NCBI RefSeq assembly: GCF_009192735.1
Contig: NZ_VTFU01000001.1
Coordinates: 930,001 to 994,000, forward strand
Length of the DNA stretch: 64,000 nt
Direction of reading: 5' to 3'
From: Arthrobacter gandavensis
Lineage (GTDB): Bacteria > Actinomycetota > Actinomycetes > Actinomycetales > Micrococcaceae
In this document: in pieces, positions 39,634 to 47,707 of the stretch
Position numbering within the stretch: position 1 is the stretch's first letter
Layout: each line of letters starts with the position of its first letter
Notes under the pieces: model-generated
The model's input: only the letters and a program-made list of their open reading frames with translations
Databases searched by the model: none
Told to the model about the DNA's origin: nothing
Position numbers and translations under genes: made by a program

Positions 39634-40299
39634 ATGACACGAGATCGGTGGGGCGCCGCCCTGTGGGTCCTCTGCTTGGTGACGTTTCCCGCGCAGATCA
39701 TCGCGGCCGTGCAGTGGCCGCGCCCCTACTCCTGGGGATCCAACACGATTAGCGATCTTGGCGTCACCGCCTGCGCCATCTTCGACCCGGGGACCCCGGT
39801 GGAGCGGTACATCTGCTCGCCCGCGCACCTGCTCGCGAATGCCGGAACCGTGGCCAACGGGTTGCTGCTGGCGGCCGGTGCACTCCTGCTGTGGTCGGCA
39901 TGGCCCCAGCGGCGTTCCGGCCACGCCGCCATGACTCTCCTCACGGTCAGCGGGTTCCTGCTGCTGCTGGTGGGCGTCTTCCCCTGGGACCTGCAGCCTG
40001 AAGCCCACAACATCGCCGCCCTTGTCCAGGCGCCGGTCCAGTGGGCGGGCATGATTGTTCTGGTTTTTGCGCTCCGCGGCAGTCCCGCCGGCCGCTGGAC
40101 TGCGGCACTGACCATTGTCTGTGTGGTGATCTCCATAGCCGGGTTCGTGATGTTCATTGATGCGATTGCCGGCGGCCCCTCAGCATCCATGGGTCCAGGC
40201 CTGGCTGAGCGGATCTCCTTCGACATCCTCACCCTGTGGAGCGCGGCCGTTGGCGTGATCCTGCTGGTTTCGAGAACCCGTGCCGTCGCGGCGGCGTGA
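39634..40299 (+). CDS. DUF998 family membrane protein
   Basis: 221 aa with six hydrophobic segments. YSWGSNTISDLGVTAC after the first helix is the conserved DUF998 extracellular block; FPWDLQPEAHNIAAL is the second. Function unknown. The start ATG is 8 nt after TATCCT, and no ribosome site is visible, so it is probably leaderless. Confidence 0.83.
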   Translation: MTRDRWGAALWVLCLVTFPAQIIAAVQWPRPYSWGSNTISDLGVTACAIFDPGTPVERYICSPAHLLANAGTVANGLLLAAGALLLWSAWPQRRSGHAAMTLLTVSGFLLLLVGVFPWDLQPEAHNIAALVQAPVQWAGMIVLVFALRGSPAGRWTAALTIVCVVISIAGFVMFIDAIAGGPSASMGPGLAERISFDILTLWSAAVGVILLVSRTRAVAAA

Positions 40300-40347
40300 G
40301 GGAGGCGGTTGCGCCCGGAGCCGGATGGCGCCGGCAGCAGAGCATTG

Positions 40348-40902
40348 CTACGCCAGCAGTTGTTTGATGAGCGGTGTTAGGGCGCCTTCCAGCTGCGCCG
40401 ACCGGTCTGGATCGTAGAGCATTCGCAGGGCGAAACCGTCGGAGACGGCAATGATGCCGGCGGCCGTTTCCTCCGGCAACGCGTTGCCCATCGATCGCAG
40501 CACGTCCGCAAGCTGATTCAGCACGGCTTCATCCTGCTGAATGAGGATCTCCGCGATCCACGGGGTGTGTGCCGCTTCGGCAGCGAACGTATTCCAGACA
40601 ATGGCTTCGTCCCGGCGAACAGGATCCAGCGGAAGCGTCTCCTTGACCAGAGTCGCCAGGTATTCGACGACGTCTCCATTGAAGGGCACAGCGTCCATCC
40701 GTTGTTCCACCCGGGACACCATCAGTTCCACAGCCGCCTTCAGGAGAGCCTCCTTGGTGGCGAAGGTCTTTTGCAGAGCACCCGCGGACCATCCGGCTGC
40801 GGCTGCCACGGAGCGGACGCTGACGGCTTGGATGCCTGATTCCGCAATCAGTGCCAGGCCAGCCGACGCGAAGGCTTCGCTCTTGTTTTCGGACCTCTTC
40901 AC
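40348..40902 (-). CDS. TetR family repressor (divergent from MFS)
   Basis: 184 aa from the GTG at 40902 (VKRSENKSEAF). An ATG five codons upstream lies inside the 26-bp palindrome; the GTG is preferred because a -10-like TATTCT is centred to start transcription on it. The HTH reads SVRSVAAAAGWSAGALQKTFATKEALLKAA (about residues 30-60). It very likely represses itself and the MFS gene through the shared palindrome; the inducer is unknown. Confidence 0.88.
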   Translation of the reverse strand: MKRSENKSEAFASAGLALIAESGIQAVSVRSVAAAAGWSAGALQKTFATKEALLKAAVELMVSRVEQRMDAVPFNGDVVEYLATLVKETLPLDPVRRDEAIVWNTFAAEAAHTPWIAEILIQQDEAVLNQLADVLRSMGNALPEETAAGIIAVSDGFALRMLYDPDRSAQLEGALTPLIKQLLA

Positions 40903-40904
40903 CA

Positions 40905-40930
40905 GTTCAGAATACATGTGTATTCTGAAC
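40905..40930. promoter_or_regulatory. 26-bp perfect palindromic operator, divergent tetR/MFS promoters
   Basis: GTTCAGAATACA-TG-TGTATTCTGAAC: 12-bp perfect arms. Each arm contains TATTCT in -10 position for one of the two divergent genes (40909-40914 minus, 40921-40926 plus), 6 nt before the GTG at 40902 and the ATG at 40933 respectively. TTCACC at 40898-40903 is a plausible -35 for the MFS gene. One bound repressor would cover both promoters. Confidence 0.85.
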
Positions 40931-40932
40931 CG

Positions 40933-42534
40933 ATGAGTGCATCCACCGTCTTAGCGGCACGGCGCCAGTCCGCTGTCAGATGGGCTTCCGCCCTTGTCGG
41001 TGGCCCCGGCGAACTTCTGGACTTCCTGATTCCGCTGTGGGCGGGCGCAGCCCTTGGACTCGACTCCTCCCTGATCGGTGCATTAATTGCCGCCGAGCTG
41101 GTGGTTTCCTTCGCCGCAAGATATCCGGCCGGGATACTCGCGGACCGCTGGGAACGGCGTTACATAGCGGGCGTGGGAGCTGCGCTGTACGCCCTCTCAT
41201 GCGTCGGGTATGCGTTCGCAGAGGGGCCGCCCCTTGCTTTCCTGTCCGCGGTGCTGGGCGGGATTGGTGGTGCACTGTTCTGGGTTACCGCCCGGGCTAT
41301 CGTCAGTGAATCAATCACGATCGACTCCGGCGCCTATGCCACGCTTCTGTCCTGGCGGGAGACTGGCTCCTGGATAGCCTTTGTGGCGGGAATGACCCTG
41401 CTGGGCAGCATCGACTACCGGGGTGTCTTTCTCGCTGCGGCCGCAGCGTGTGCGGTTGCCGCCGTCGCTCTCGCCCTCACCGCCGGCATTCCCCCGGCGT
41501 CCGCCGCGGGTGCGCCGGTGTCGGCCGCTTCGCCGTCGTCCGCGCCGCTCCACCCGGGTCGGCTGAGGCCGATGGTGCTGGCAACAGCAGTGACATCGCT
41601 GGCCGAGGCCGCCGTGGGCCTGCTGCTGTTACTGCATCTGCAGCAGACCTTCGACCTCGATGTCATCTCCATTGCCCTGGTATTCCTGCCCGGGGCAATA
41701 GCGGTGGCCGTACTTCCCGGACCCGCGCACCGCTTGGTGCTGCGCATCGGCCGCAGAAGAGTTGCCGCCACAGCAGCGCTGGCGAGTGCCAGCTTTGCCG
41801 CAGCGCTGGCCTTCGCGCCGTCGCCACTGTGGATTGCGGTCCTGTGGGTCCTCAGCGGCGCGGCGTGGGCGGCGATCATCCCGATTGAGCAGGCGGTGAT
41901 CGCGGAAACTGCCGGCACCCATGCCGGCCGGGGTTTTGGCATGTATGAGTCAGCCAGCCTTGCCGGAGCGGCCGCCGGAACCCTGCTGGCCGGATTCGCC
42001 CATGGATCCGCGTCCTGGACAGCAGCCTGCCTGATTTTCGCCGCAGTGATTGCCGCGGGCGCCGTGATTACTCCGTGGGCTATCCGGCGGTCCGGCGTTG
42101 ACGACCGGCCCTCTCCCGGCACACCCCTCCCACCTGCCGTTCCCGCTGTCCCCGCAGTCCCCGCAGTCCCCGCAGTCCCCGCAGTCCCCGCAGTCCCCGC
42201 ACCAGCGTCCCCGGAAGAACCCGCCGCACCCGCGGAAGAACCCTCGGCACCCCCGAAAGACGCCCGAGGCCGGTGGAGCGACCTGGGCTGGCATACTGCA
42301 CTCTTTGCCGCGGCCCAGTTCAGTCTGGTCATCACCGGATTTTCCTGGCTGGCCGATCTTGCCGCCAGCGGTGAACTGGGCGCGTTCCTCGCCTCCGGCG
42401 GATCATCCGGCACTGAGGGTCCCGGCAACTTCTTCTATCACGCCGGGAAAATCTGGGTCATCGTTTTCATGGTTGACGTTGCGTGGACCATTCTCACCGG
42501 CACCAGGCAGGGCAGTGGCGATCGACAGCGGTGA
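40933..42534 (+). CDS. MFS transporter with Pro-Ala-Val linker and C-terminal TM extension
   Basis: 533 aa. The first about 385 residues form a 12-TM MFS core (GGPGELLDFLIPLWAGAALG, RYPAGILADRWERRYIAG motif A). A linker then contains seven VPA repeats and a Pro/Glu-rich stretch (about residues 400-445), followed by two further hydrophobic segments (ALFAAAQFSLVITGFSWL and IWVIVFMVDVAWTIL), unusual for MFS proteins. The start is ATG (MSASTV) six bases after the -10 element; an in-frame GTG five codons earlier sits in the operator. Substrate unknown; probably an exporter induced through the adjacent TetR protein. Confidence 0.85.
   Translation: MSASTVLAARRQSAVRWASALVGGPGELLDFLIPLWAGAALGLDSSLIGALIAAELVVSFAARYPAGILADRWERRYIAGVGAALYALSCVGYAFAEGPPLAFLSAVLGGIGGALFWVTARAIVSESITIDSGAYATLLSWRETGSWIAFVAGMTLLGSIDYRGVFLAAAAACAVAAVALALTAGIPPASAAGAPVSAASPSSAPLHPGRLRPMVLATAVTSLAEAAVGLLLLLHLQQTFDLDVISIALVFLPGAIAVAVLPGPAHRLVLRIGRRRVAATAALASASFAAALAFAPSPLWIAVLWVLSGAAWAAIIPIEQAVIAETAGTHAGRGFGMYESASLAGAAAGTLLAGFAHGSASWTAACLIFAAVIAAGAVITPWAIRRSGVDDRPSPGTPLPPAVPAVPAVPAVPAVPAVPAVPAPASPEEPAAPAEEPSAPPKDARGRWSDLGWHTALFAAAQFSLVITGFSWLADLAASGELGAFLASGGSSGTEGPGNFFYHAGKIWVIVFMVDVAWTILTGTRQGSGDRQR
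42139..42201 (+). repeat. in-gene 9-bp tandem repeat (GTCCCCGCA), seven copies
   Basis: Six exact copies of GTCCCCGCA preceded by one variant (GTTCCCGCT), encoding VPA seven times in the linker of the MFS protein. Copy changes keep the frame, so linker length may vary between strains. Confidence 0.93.
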
Positions 42535-42559
42535 CGAACCGGCGGTATAGCCTGACGTC

Positions 42560-43195
42560 ATGAGCACCTACCAACGCCCGGCACTGTCGCTGAAGGAATA
42601 CCGGGATGATCTCGGCCTCCCCATCAGGTATGGCCACCGCTGGGATGGGTCACCGCCCGAGGACGCCTACAGCCGGATCAGCAACACGGAGCGTTTTGCA
42701 CCCCTCCATGCTGTGGCTGATGCCCTTATCGAATGGCTCCAAGGGACGTTTGACGTCGCCGTCGATGAGTCCGCGGGTGTTGCGTCGGATCTGCTGCGCC
42801 CTCCGGAGGAAGTGGTCCGCGCGGTGCGCATTGTTCCCCGCGATTCCAGTGCAGCACCGCTGACCTTTGTCCTGACCGGATTCCCGGGCGTTTACCTGCA
42901 CGCAGGTGTGCTGCATGACTTCCAGTTCCCCGTCTGCGGCTGTGATGCCTGCGATGAGGGCGTTGTGGAGCTTGCGGATGATCTCGAGTGGACTGTCCGA
43001 ACCGTGGTGAACGGCGGTTTTTCGGAGCAGTTCGCTGCCGATCGGCAGTGGATCGAGTACCGGCTTGAGGACGATGGCTTGGGGACGCGGTCCGGTCGGA
43101 GCCGGCGCGATGAGTATCCGGCTGAACGGGTGCACGCCGCAGAGACTGCACTGCCTCCCGCCGGGCACTGGACACGCTGGCCTGAGCTTCACTAA
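42560..43195 (+). CDS. DUF6226-like hypothetical protein
   Basis: 211-aa cytosolic protein. It has SRISNTERFAPLHAVADALIEWLQGTFDV, VRIVPRDSSAAPLTFVLTGFPGVYLHAG, and a cysteine cluster FPVCGCDACDEGVVELADDLEWTVRTVVNGGF that could bind metal. I associate this pattern with actinobacterial DUF6226, from memory only; function unknown. TATAGC is 8 nt before the ATG and there is no ribosome site, so it may be leaderless. It begins 25 bp after the MFS gene. Confidence 0.65.
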   Translation: MSTYQRPALSLKEYRDDLGLPIRYGHRWDGSPPEDAYSRISNTERFAPLHAVADALIEWLQGTFDVAVDESAGVASDLLRPPEEVVRAVRIVPRDSSAAPLTFVLTGFPGVYLHAGVLHDFQFPVCGCDACDEGVVELADDLEWTVRTVVNGGFSEQFAADRQWIEYRLEDDGLGTRSGRSRRDEYPAERVHAAETALPPAGHWTRWPELH

Positions 43196-43234
43196 GCCGC
43201 GGCTTGCGGTCCCTCATGAGTCCCCTCCAACCCC

Positions 43235-44342
43235 CTACGAGGACCAGACCTGCCGCCGGGAACGGACCGCCGTTCCGGTGGCCGCTGCCTCCTTCATCAG
43301 AAGTGACAGGTAATGGTCCTGGCTCGCTTCGGCAAGGCTGTACAGATCGGGGCCGCCCTGCACATGCTCATCCATGCGGACAAGGCATTCGGCAATTGCG
43401 AGCTCATCATCGTTCAGGCGGGCGGGCATGAAGTCATTGGTGTAGACCCACTCGTCACCGGCGAGTATTCCCCGCAGGAACAACCCTTCCATGTTCCCGC
43501 CCGCCCCCGTCATGATCCGGCGGAAATCGGAAAAAATCGGCGTCTGGAAGTCTGCCAGGTACCGAAGATCCAGGTTGTTGATCTCCCCTCTGTGACCTCT
43601 GATCAGCAGACGGTTCCCCCTTATCCAGGAGTAGTACTGTTCCGGGGCGAAATCGTAAACACCCAGCCGGCCGCCGAAGTCGAACCGGGCCTGCAGCGCC
43701 GATGCTGTGACAACCTCTTCCTCCCGGGGATCCCCTTTTCTGCCAGGCCCTTTCGTCAGCGGCGACTCGAACACCGACGCCGTGATGGACACATCCTCGA
43801 ATCCCACCCCCAGGGCACGGCGCATGATGCTCACCCCGTGATAGTCATGGCACTGGGCAACCTGCGCCTCACTAATGTTGCCCAGCCGTCCCGATGCCGC
43901 AACGAAAAGTTGAGACCGAAGGAGCGGAGACAGATGGTACTGCTCGGCCACTTGGATCACGGCTCCCCTGCCCACCAGCTCATACAGGCTGGTCAACGCT
44001 TCCAGGTCTGCCGCAGGAGGGGTTTCCGAGAGCACCGGAACCCGCTGTTCGGCGAGGCTGCCAATAATCCGGGGGGGCCACCTGCCGCGGGACGGACACG
44101 ACCACGAAAGAAGGCGACGTTGACGCCACCAGGTCATCGACGGAGGCAAACGCCTGCACGTTCCATTCCGCCTCTATCCGGCGGCCGGTTTCTTCATCCC
44201 GCGTCACCAGGCCCGTCACCGCGAAGCGGTCGGGAAGTGCCCGGGCAACACGAAGGAAAAACTCGCTCCTCCAGCCGCTCCCGACGATCCCAAACCGGAT
44301 TTTTCCTGCGGCACCATCACCGGCACCGGGTTTTGATTCCAT
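43235..44342 (-). pseudogene. Gfo/Idh/MocA family oxidoreductase, frameshifted at a G7 run
   Basis: The N-terminal 90 or so residues (IRFGIVGSGWRSEFFLRVARALP, VTGLVTRDEETGRR, FVVVSVPRQVAP) are in one frame, and the rest (IIGSLAEQRVPVLSETPPAADLEAL, AEQYHLSPLLRSQ, to the C-terminus) is in another. The switch falls in the homopolymer G7 at 44071-44077 (C7 on the coding strand). With six instead of seven bases, the frames join as VAPRIIGSLAEQ, giving a normal protein of about 368 aa. This is a one-base insertion: sequencing error, recent mutation or slippage. The start ATG has AAGGAAG 6-7 nt upstream. The family oxidises sugars or related polyols. Confidence 0.82.
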
Positions 44343-44588
44343 GAGTGCTTCCTTTTCGCAGTCCGTCATCCGCATCCATGCATCCGGATCACGGCCCACC
44401 GTGCCACATGCCGGGAAGAGCCGCGACTGGACGCGCGCTGCGACGGAAAGATTACTGCCGCAGACCATTACAGCCGCGGAGAAATTATCGGGCGACGACG
44501 CCCGGACTCCTGCGCGGGCACGCGTAAACTTCAGCACGATCACCGCCCCGCCCCGGGCCCAGCCGGGACCGTTCGAAAGGACAACATC

Positions 44589-45443
44589 ATGACCACTGCA
44601 ATCTTCGGCGCCACCGGACAGCTCGGCGGCCTTATCATCGACTCCCTGCTGGAACGGAACATCCACTCCGGCGACATTCTGGCCCTTGGCCGCAACCACG
44701 AGCGCCTCTCCGAATTAGCCGACCACGGCCTGCGCACTGCCCGCGTCGACCTTGACGACACCGCCGGAACGGCGGCAACACTGGCCGGTGTGGATACTGT
44801 GCTGCTCATTTCCCTGAGCGAGCCCGGAGGGCGGGTCCAGCTTCACGCGAACGCGGTGCAGGCGGCAAAGGAAGCGGGCGTCGGGCGCCTGGTCTACACC
44901 TCAGCGCTGCAGGCCCCGACGACGACCCTCGCCCTGGCCCCGGACCACAAAGCCACCGAGGAGCTCATCACCGCTTCCGGGATTCCCGCGACCTTTCTGC
45001 GCAACGGTTGGTACACCGAAAACCACCGGCAGGAGTTCGACGGCGCCCGCCACAGCGGAGTTATCGCCAACAGCGTCGGTGCCGGCCGAATCGCCACCGC
45101 GCCGCGCCGGGACTATGCCGAAGCCGCCGCCGTCGTTCTGAGCACGCCCGGCCACGAGGGCAAGGCCTACGAACTCTCCGGTGACACGGCCTGGAACTAC
45201 ACCGAATTCGCCGCCGCCGCACAGGACGTGCTTGGCACTCCGGTCCGCTACCAGGCACTGACACCCGAACAGGAGCATGAGCAGCTCCTCGGGTTTGGCA
45301 TGGATGAGGAAACGGCAGCGTTTGTCGGCATGCTGAACGCCAACATGCGCGACGGCGTCTTGGCCGCCACCCCGGGCGACTTGTCCAGACTGATCGGGCA
45401 CCCCACCCAGCCGCTGATCGAGACACTGCGGTCCTGGGTGTAG
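44589..45443 (+). CDS. NmrA/QorB-like NAD(P)-binding oxidoreductase
   Basis: 284-aa atypical SDR with TTAIFGATGQLGGLIIDSLLE (nucleotide motif GATGQLG), RLVYTSALQAP, and FLRNGWYTENH, the last matching the NAD(P)H:quinone oxidoreductase QorB/NmrA-like subgroup that senses or reduces with NADPH. AAAGGA lies 9 nt before the ATG. Divergent from the frameshifted oxidoreductase gene; the 246-bp gap between them holds no gene I can support. Confidence 0.87.
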   Translation: MTTAIFGATGQLGGLIIDSLLERNIHSGDILALGRNHERLSELADHGLRTARVDLDDTAGTAATLAGVDTVLLISLSEPGGRVQLHANAVQAAKEAGVGRLVYTSALQAPTTTLALAPDHKATEELITASGIPATFLRNGWYTENHRQEFDGARHSGVIANSVGAGRIATAPRRDYAEAAAVVLSTPGHEGKAYELSGDTAWNYTEFAAAAQDVLGTPVRYQALTPEQEHEQLLGFGMDEETAAFVGMLNANMRDGVLAATPGDLSRLIGHPTQPLIETLRSWV

Positions 45444-45597
45444 CTGGAGTTCCCTTCCGTCAACGGAGCCTGTTGAAAAAATGGGTGGCGGGTATGTCGG
45501 CAGAGGGGCAGCAACATTGTCGGGATTCGATCTTTTATCCGCCCGAATCATCTAGCGAGGCGCCCAAAAATACATTAAATAAATGCCGATAATTCCC

Positions 45598-45625
45598 TTG
45601 ACGGGAGATCACAGAGTGGTAACGT
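45598..45625 (+). promoter_or_regulatory. promoter of the secreted-protein gene
   Basis: TTGACG (45598-45603), 16-bp spacer, TAACGT (45620-45625). Predicted start near 45632, giving a leader of about 45 nt. The gap before it (45444-45597) holds no gene. Confidence 0.55.
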
Positions 45626-45676
45626 GGATGCCTTCTACCGAGGTACCGGGAAATTCTTGGTACACAAAGGAGAGAC

Positions 45677-46192
45677 ATGATGCGCACGACAAAGAAAACA
45701 GCGATCTTCCTGTCAACTGCCGGCCTCGTTGCAGGATCCGCGATTCTCCCCTCAGCAGCATCTGCATATACAACCGAATGTGAACCCGGCACCGTGCATA
45801 CGACTTTCAATCACGCCGCGGTTGCCAACAGCCAGGTACCTGCCGGCTCAGTAACAGCCAACAACGTCAACGGGACCAACAACTCCGTTACCGCCGTCGT
45901 GGACCGCACTACTACGCTGAGCGCGTCAGTGAGTGGATCCGTTTCCTTCGACTCGATTATCGCGCCGCTCCAGGCTGAAATCAGCGCGGAGGTCTCCAAT
46001 TCCGCCACATGGAGCGCAGGCGGAACAATTGGACCATTCTCCGTGCCTGCCGGCCAGTCCTATATTGTGACCTACGGATTCAATCAGGTGTCCTTTAGCG
46101 GCACACAGTCCACCTGCCAGCTCAATGGAATGGCCGGTCCCGTGCAGCAGTTCAGTGGTACCGCTCCCGCTGGCGTCTACATCAATTACTGA
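45677..46192 (+). CDS. orphan secreted protein of unknown function
   Basis: 171 aa with a classical Sec signal: MMRTTKK, hydrophobic TAIFLSTAGLVAGSAIL, cleavage likely after ASA (ASA/YTTE). The mature part (about 140 residues) is rich in Ser, Thr, Asn and Val with repeated beta-like stretches (SVTAVVDRTTTLSASVSGSVSFDS, FSVPAGQSYIVTYGFNQVSFSG), has just two cysteines, and is acidic to neutral. No enzyme motif. Ribosome site GGAGAG before tandem ATGs. Own promoter and strong terminator make it a single-gene unit. I do not recognise the family. Confidence 0.8.
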   Translation: MMRTTKKTAIFLSTAGLVAGSAILPSAASAYTTECEPGTVHTTFNHAAVANSQVPAGSVTANNVNGTNNSVTAVVDRTTTLSASVSGSVSFDSIIAPLQAEISAEVSNSATWSAGGTIGPFSVPAGQSYIVTYGFNQVSFSGTQSTCQLNGMAGPVQQFSGTAPAGVYINY

Positions 46193-46207
46193 TACTTTCA
46201 GCGGTAA

Positions 46208-46246
46208 GGAAAGGGCGGGTGCATTGCGCCCGCCCTTTCCCTTTTA
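46208..46246. terminator. intrinsic terminator, usable in both directions
   Basis: Perfect 12-bp stem GGAAAGGGCGGG / CCCGCCCTTTCC with a 9-nt loop, followed by CTTTTAA. It ends the secreted-protein gene and faces the convergent acyl-CoA-dehydrogenase-like gene. Confidence 0.88.
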
Positions 46247-46292
46247 ATACCGACCCCGCCCTTTTTACCGCTCCGGCCGGAACGGAAACTTG

Positions 46293-47531
46293 TCAGCGCT
46301 TGGCGGCGCCGACAGCCCAGTCGCGTTCGGGCACCCGGCCGTTCACCGCCCAATCCCCGACAATCCTGGCCTTGTAAACCCATGGATTGTGGTTGCCGGC
46401 AGTCCGCGCGTTGCGCCAGTGCCGGTCCAGGGCCTTGGATTCACTGGTGGCCGATGCGGCCAGCGCATCGAAGGCGTGGGCTATTGCCGTCGTCGCCAGC
46501 CCGGTCAGCGCCACCTGGCCCTGAGCCGAAGCCAACTCCGCGGCGTCGTTCGCTGCTATATCTTCCGCCGCTGTCACGCTGCCGCTGTGGATCCCCACCG
46601 CGCTCTCATGGGCGGCCTGCAGCGCAACGGCCACCTGTCGGACGATTGCCCGGGCCGCAAACGCCGCGGCCGTAACTTCCCCAATCACCTGCAGGAGCTG
46701 CGGATCCCCGGCCGCGGTGGAAGCCGACCCGTGGCTGAAAGTCCGGGTACGGGCCGCCAGGGCAGCTGCGAATTCCTGCTGCGCCCCGAGGACGCTGCCC
46801 GCCATGACGGCCAGCAACACCGCCTGGTAAAAGGCGGTCTGGAACGGGAACCGCGCCTCGTAATCGGTAATCTCGGCCTCCGCAACAGCGGCGTTGACAA
46901 AGGTGCTGGTTCCCGTGCCGGTGGTGCGCTGGCCGAATCCATCCCAGTCGTCGTCAACGGAAACACCCGGCTGGTCAGCGCGCACCACCGCAATCACCGT
47001 TTTTCCGGTGTCCGTCCGTTCCGCAAGCGTGTCGATCCAGTCCGCGAAGATGCTGCCCGTCGAGTAGTACTTGGTGCCGTTAAGGCGAAAGCCGCCCGCT
47101 CCGTCCGGACTGACCTTCGTGCCCACCGTGCCCACATCCACCGGTCCAACCTCAGTCCAGGAGTTTCCCACCACTTCTCCCGCCGCAAAACGGCGCAGCC
47201 ACTGATCGCGGTGCGGACCGGGTGCCGCTGCGAGGCGGTCCTCCACGAAGGCAAAGTGCCCGCGCAGCGCTTGGGCAATGTTCGAATCAGCCGCAGCAAG
47301 GGCCGTCAGCATTTCAAACAGCTGCGGCATGCTCGCCCCGAAGCCGCCGTACGTGACCGGTACACGGAGAGCACCAAAACCGGCGCCTATGAGCGCTGTG
47401 ATTTCCCGGTGCGGCAGGCTGCGGCTGCGGTCGCGTTCCACGGCGCCGGCAGCGATGTCGGCAAAATAGGGACTGAAGCGTTCAAGGAGTTCTGCGGTGG
47501 TTGGTGCTGCTGCACCGGTTTCAAGGCTCAT
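46293..47531 (-). CDS. DszC/SfnB-like acyl-CoA dehydrogenase-fold monooxygenase
   Basis: 412 aa with the acyl-CoA dehydrogenase fold: LIGAGFGALRVPVTYGGFGASMPQLFEMLTALAAADSNIAQALRGH, VGTKVSPDGAGGFRLNGTKYYSTGSIFADWI, and the C-terminal HWRNARTAGNHNPWVYKARIVGDW. The last block (RNxRTHxxHxP-type) marks the flavin-dependent DszC/SfnB group that oxygenates sulfur compounds rather than acyl-CoA. The start ATG has AGAAAG 8 nt upstream; the frame is open well upstream, but homology begins here. Last gene of the riboswitch-controlled operon. Confidence 0.82.
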   Translation of the reverse strand: MSLETGAAAPTTAELLERFSPYFADIAAGAVERDRSRSLPHREITALIGAGFGALRVPVTYGGFGASMPQLFEMLTALAAADSNIAQALRGHFAFVEDRLAAAPGPHRDQWLRRFAAGEVVGNSWTEVGPVDVGTVGTKVSPDGAGGFRLNGTKYYSTGSIFADWIDTLAERTDTGKTVIAVVRADQPGVSVDDDWDGFGQRTTGTGTSTFVNAAVAEAEITDYEARFPFQTAFYQAVLLAVMAGSVLGAQQEFAAALAARTRTFSHGSASTAAGDPQLLQVIGEVTAAAFAARAIVRQVAVALQAAHESAVGIHSGSVTAAEDIAANDAAELASAQGQVALTGLATTAIAHAFDALAASATSESKALDRHWRNARTAGNHNPWVYKARIVGDWAVNGRVPERDWAVGAAKR

Positions 47532-47640
47532 GCGGGACTTTCTGTAGTAGCGGAAATCTGGCCCGGCGGAAGGTGTGCCGCGGGTGTGCCGGCTCTGCCC
47601 CGGAAGGGCGGGAGGCCGGGAGCGCGCCGGATGCGGGGCT

Positions 47641-47707
47641 CTCAGGTGTAGAGGACCCTCATATCTAGAGGGCCTCAGGCATGGAGGGACCTCAGGTGTA
47701 AAGGGAC
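47641..47707. repeat. four tandem 16-17-bp repeats spanning a gene's stop
   Basis: Units CTCAGGTGTAGAGGACC, CTCATATCTAGAGGGC, CTCAGGCATGGAGGGAC and CTCAGGTGTAAAGGGAC. The last unit contains the stop codon and final codons of the upstream monooxygenase gene (on the minus strand), so the array looks like repeated copies of that 3' end. Confidence 0.85.

Noticed and set aside
44341-44592. Plus-strand 83-codon frame between two divergent genes
   Set aside because: It begins on the start codon region of the oxidoreductase, has no ribosome site, and runs into the next gene; composition is that of non-coding DNA.
47275-47300. tRNA-like TTCGAATC
   Set aside because: It lies inside a well-supported coding region with no acceptor or anticodon arms around it.
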